64,000 nt of DNA from Xestospongia muta (lineage: Eukaryota; Porifera; Demospongiae; Haplosclerida; Petrosiidae): assembly GCA_963693285.1 (NCBI GenBank), contig OY848917.1, forward strand, positions 17,779,245 through 17,843,244. The letters run 5' to 3'. Positions 63,301 to 64,000 of the stretch are shown here, piece by piece. The position numbers and the translations under genes were made by a program. The stretch's first letter is position 1; each line of letters starts with the position of its first letter. The notes beneath the pieces were generated by a model. That model was not told the origin of the DNA and did no database searches. It saw nothing but the letters and a program-made list of their open reading frames with translations.

Positions 63301-64000
63301 AAACATCGACAGGTACATTATAATATATTATATATTTGACATATGTACATCAGTACATATCACTAGTGCTGTAGTCATTTATACATTATAGGACACAAAC
63401 CTAAACCACTTGTAGTATACAGTGATCCTATGAACATTTTATAGTATTTTTCTAACAGTACTGATATTTACTATGTTGGTTTTTTACTTTAGGAAGTATT
63501 TGAGATGGAACAACTTGCTGAGATGATAAAAGGAATGTTATTGAAGTTCTACTTAAAGTATAACAAGCAATATAAACCAGAACGTATTATCTTTTATCGA
63601 GATGGTGTCAGTGAAGGCCAATTTAAAAAGGTCCCTATAAAGCATCTATTGAAATGTCACTAAACTATGCATATATTAGAAGATAGGTTTTACCACACAG
63701 ATTAACTGACAGTACAGGTTACAATATTTACTTTGTGTGTATCTAAAATGTAGACACATAGGTTATTTTTAGGTTCTCTCTCCTCATTTTCCATTGTTAT
63801 TTAAACCATTATTCCCGCATTGTCCTAATTTGTAGACAAATAACAAAAGTGATCTCTTATTTGCTTTAACAAGACAATTTGTGATAATGAGTGATTAAAA
63901 TTGTATTTAAAGAACTGAATTTCTTATTAGGTTATTGAACAAGAGATTGCAGCCATACAGAAAGCTTGTCGAGACCTAGAACCAGGTTATCAGCCTGGTA
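57374..64000 (+). CDS. AGO: Argonaute (AGO clade) copy B, 5' part, lacking a PAZ exon and frame-broken
   Basis: Exons: 57374-58128, 58417-58470, 58662-58798, 59333-59472, 59738-59978, 60202-60286, 61491-61607, 61899-62149, 62513-62700, 62899-63052, 63106-63196, 63244-63312, 63493-63630, 63931-beyond 64000. The N-terminus is Arg/Gly-rich ([13 protein letters not shown]), then Ser/Thr/Gln-rich, then the N domain ([20 protein letters not shown]). Introns are almost identical to copy A. Four defects: one A missing at 57981-57984 (755 nt where 756 keeps frame); a 16-nt gain in the RGG exon near 59918; no equivalent of PAZ exon 2282-2414; and joining 60202-60286 to 61491 gives an early stop. D, E and D of the slicer tetrad are present; the H lies beyond the edge. 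Probably a recent pseudogene, unless the assembly is wrong. Confidence 0.88.
61056..61341 (-). pseudogene. Unknown coding remnant inside Argonaute intron, antisense (copy B)
   Basis: Duplicate of 1772-2060. The 55-codon ORF is retained with a few replacements (for example KMRKQLNN becomes KMWKQLNN). Retention may reflect recency of the duplication rather than function. Confidence 0.4.
61464..61505. repeat. 18-bp inverted repeat at the PAZ deletion junction
   Basis: TAATATCTTACAAACCTA at 61464-61481 is mirrored perfectly at 61488-61505 across six bases. Copy A at the same place has about 290 bp, including PAZ exon 2282-2414. The right arm is the start of the next exon (GTTTGTAAGATATTA); the left arm is absent from copy A. 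Confidence 0.9.
62826..62895. repeat. Short CT/CA microsatellite in Argonaute copy B
   Basis: Counterpart of the expanded tract at 3991-4128, here with about six CT and ten CA units plus imperfect continuation. It precedes the acceptor at 62898. Confidence 0.85.

Noticed and set aside
1..64000. tRNA or rRNA genes
   Set aside because: I looked for the usual arms and conserved boxes by eye and saw none; a covariance-model scan would be decisive.

Overview
This is a window of an AT-rich animal nuclear genome. The genes are split by short GT-AG introns (some only 44-60 bp), and transposon debris, microsatellites and intronic satellite arrays surround them. The gene content is Argonaute paralogues, a stand-alone Death-domain gene, and an ankyrin-ROC-COR-Death protein. 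With the very small introns, this suggests an early-branching metazoan, most likely a demosponge of the Amphimedon type. That assignment is inference from gene style, not a database match.

Layout. (1) 66-6895 (+): the 3' fifteen exons of an AGO-clade Argonaute, copy A, with an intact slicer tetrad. (2) 9292-15883 (+): a Death-domain gene followed by repeated, mostly symmetric phase-1 exons, with a piggyBac-like non-autonomous element in intron 1. (3) 16-22.4 kb: a graveyard holding two fragments of one LINE family, a Mutator-like transposase remnant and scattered Argonaute exon fragments. (4) 22722-34039 (-): an 8-exon ANK-ROC-COR-Death gene whose frame stays open across all 2919 coding bases. 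A complete small hAT element with an 8-bp target duplication lies in its first intron. (5) 34632-53491 (-): an 8-exon ankyrin gene (about 272 residues). Its introns are filled with about 54 copies of a ~142-bp satellite, duplicated exon-bearing blocks and an ~840-bp (ATAC)n tract. (6) 53.7-57.3 kb: an integrase-like pseudogene, a decayed Argonaute 5' end carrying a LINE tail, and a 64-bp palindrome. (7) 57374-64000 (+): Argonaute copy B, running off the right edge. It is nearly identical to copy A even in its introns but has lost a PAZ exon.

The two Argonaute copies and their fragments form one locally amplified small-RNA-pathway locus. Both copies have reading-frame problems: copy A a 4-base loss, copy B a 1-base loss, a 16-base gain and the lost PAZ exon. 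The Death-domain gene also has two apparent single-A losses. Either much of the locus is decaying or the assembly has homopolymer and slippage errors; reads would decide. The most unusual feature is the satellite. On the host gene's sense strand nearly every unit carries an AG, three variable bases and a GTAAGT-like donor, so the introns hold dozens of back-to-back splice-site pairs.
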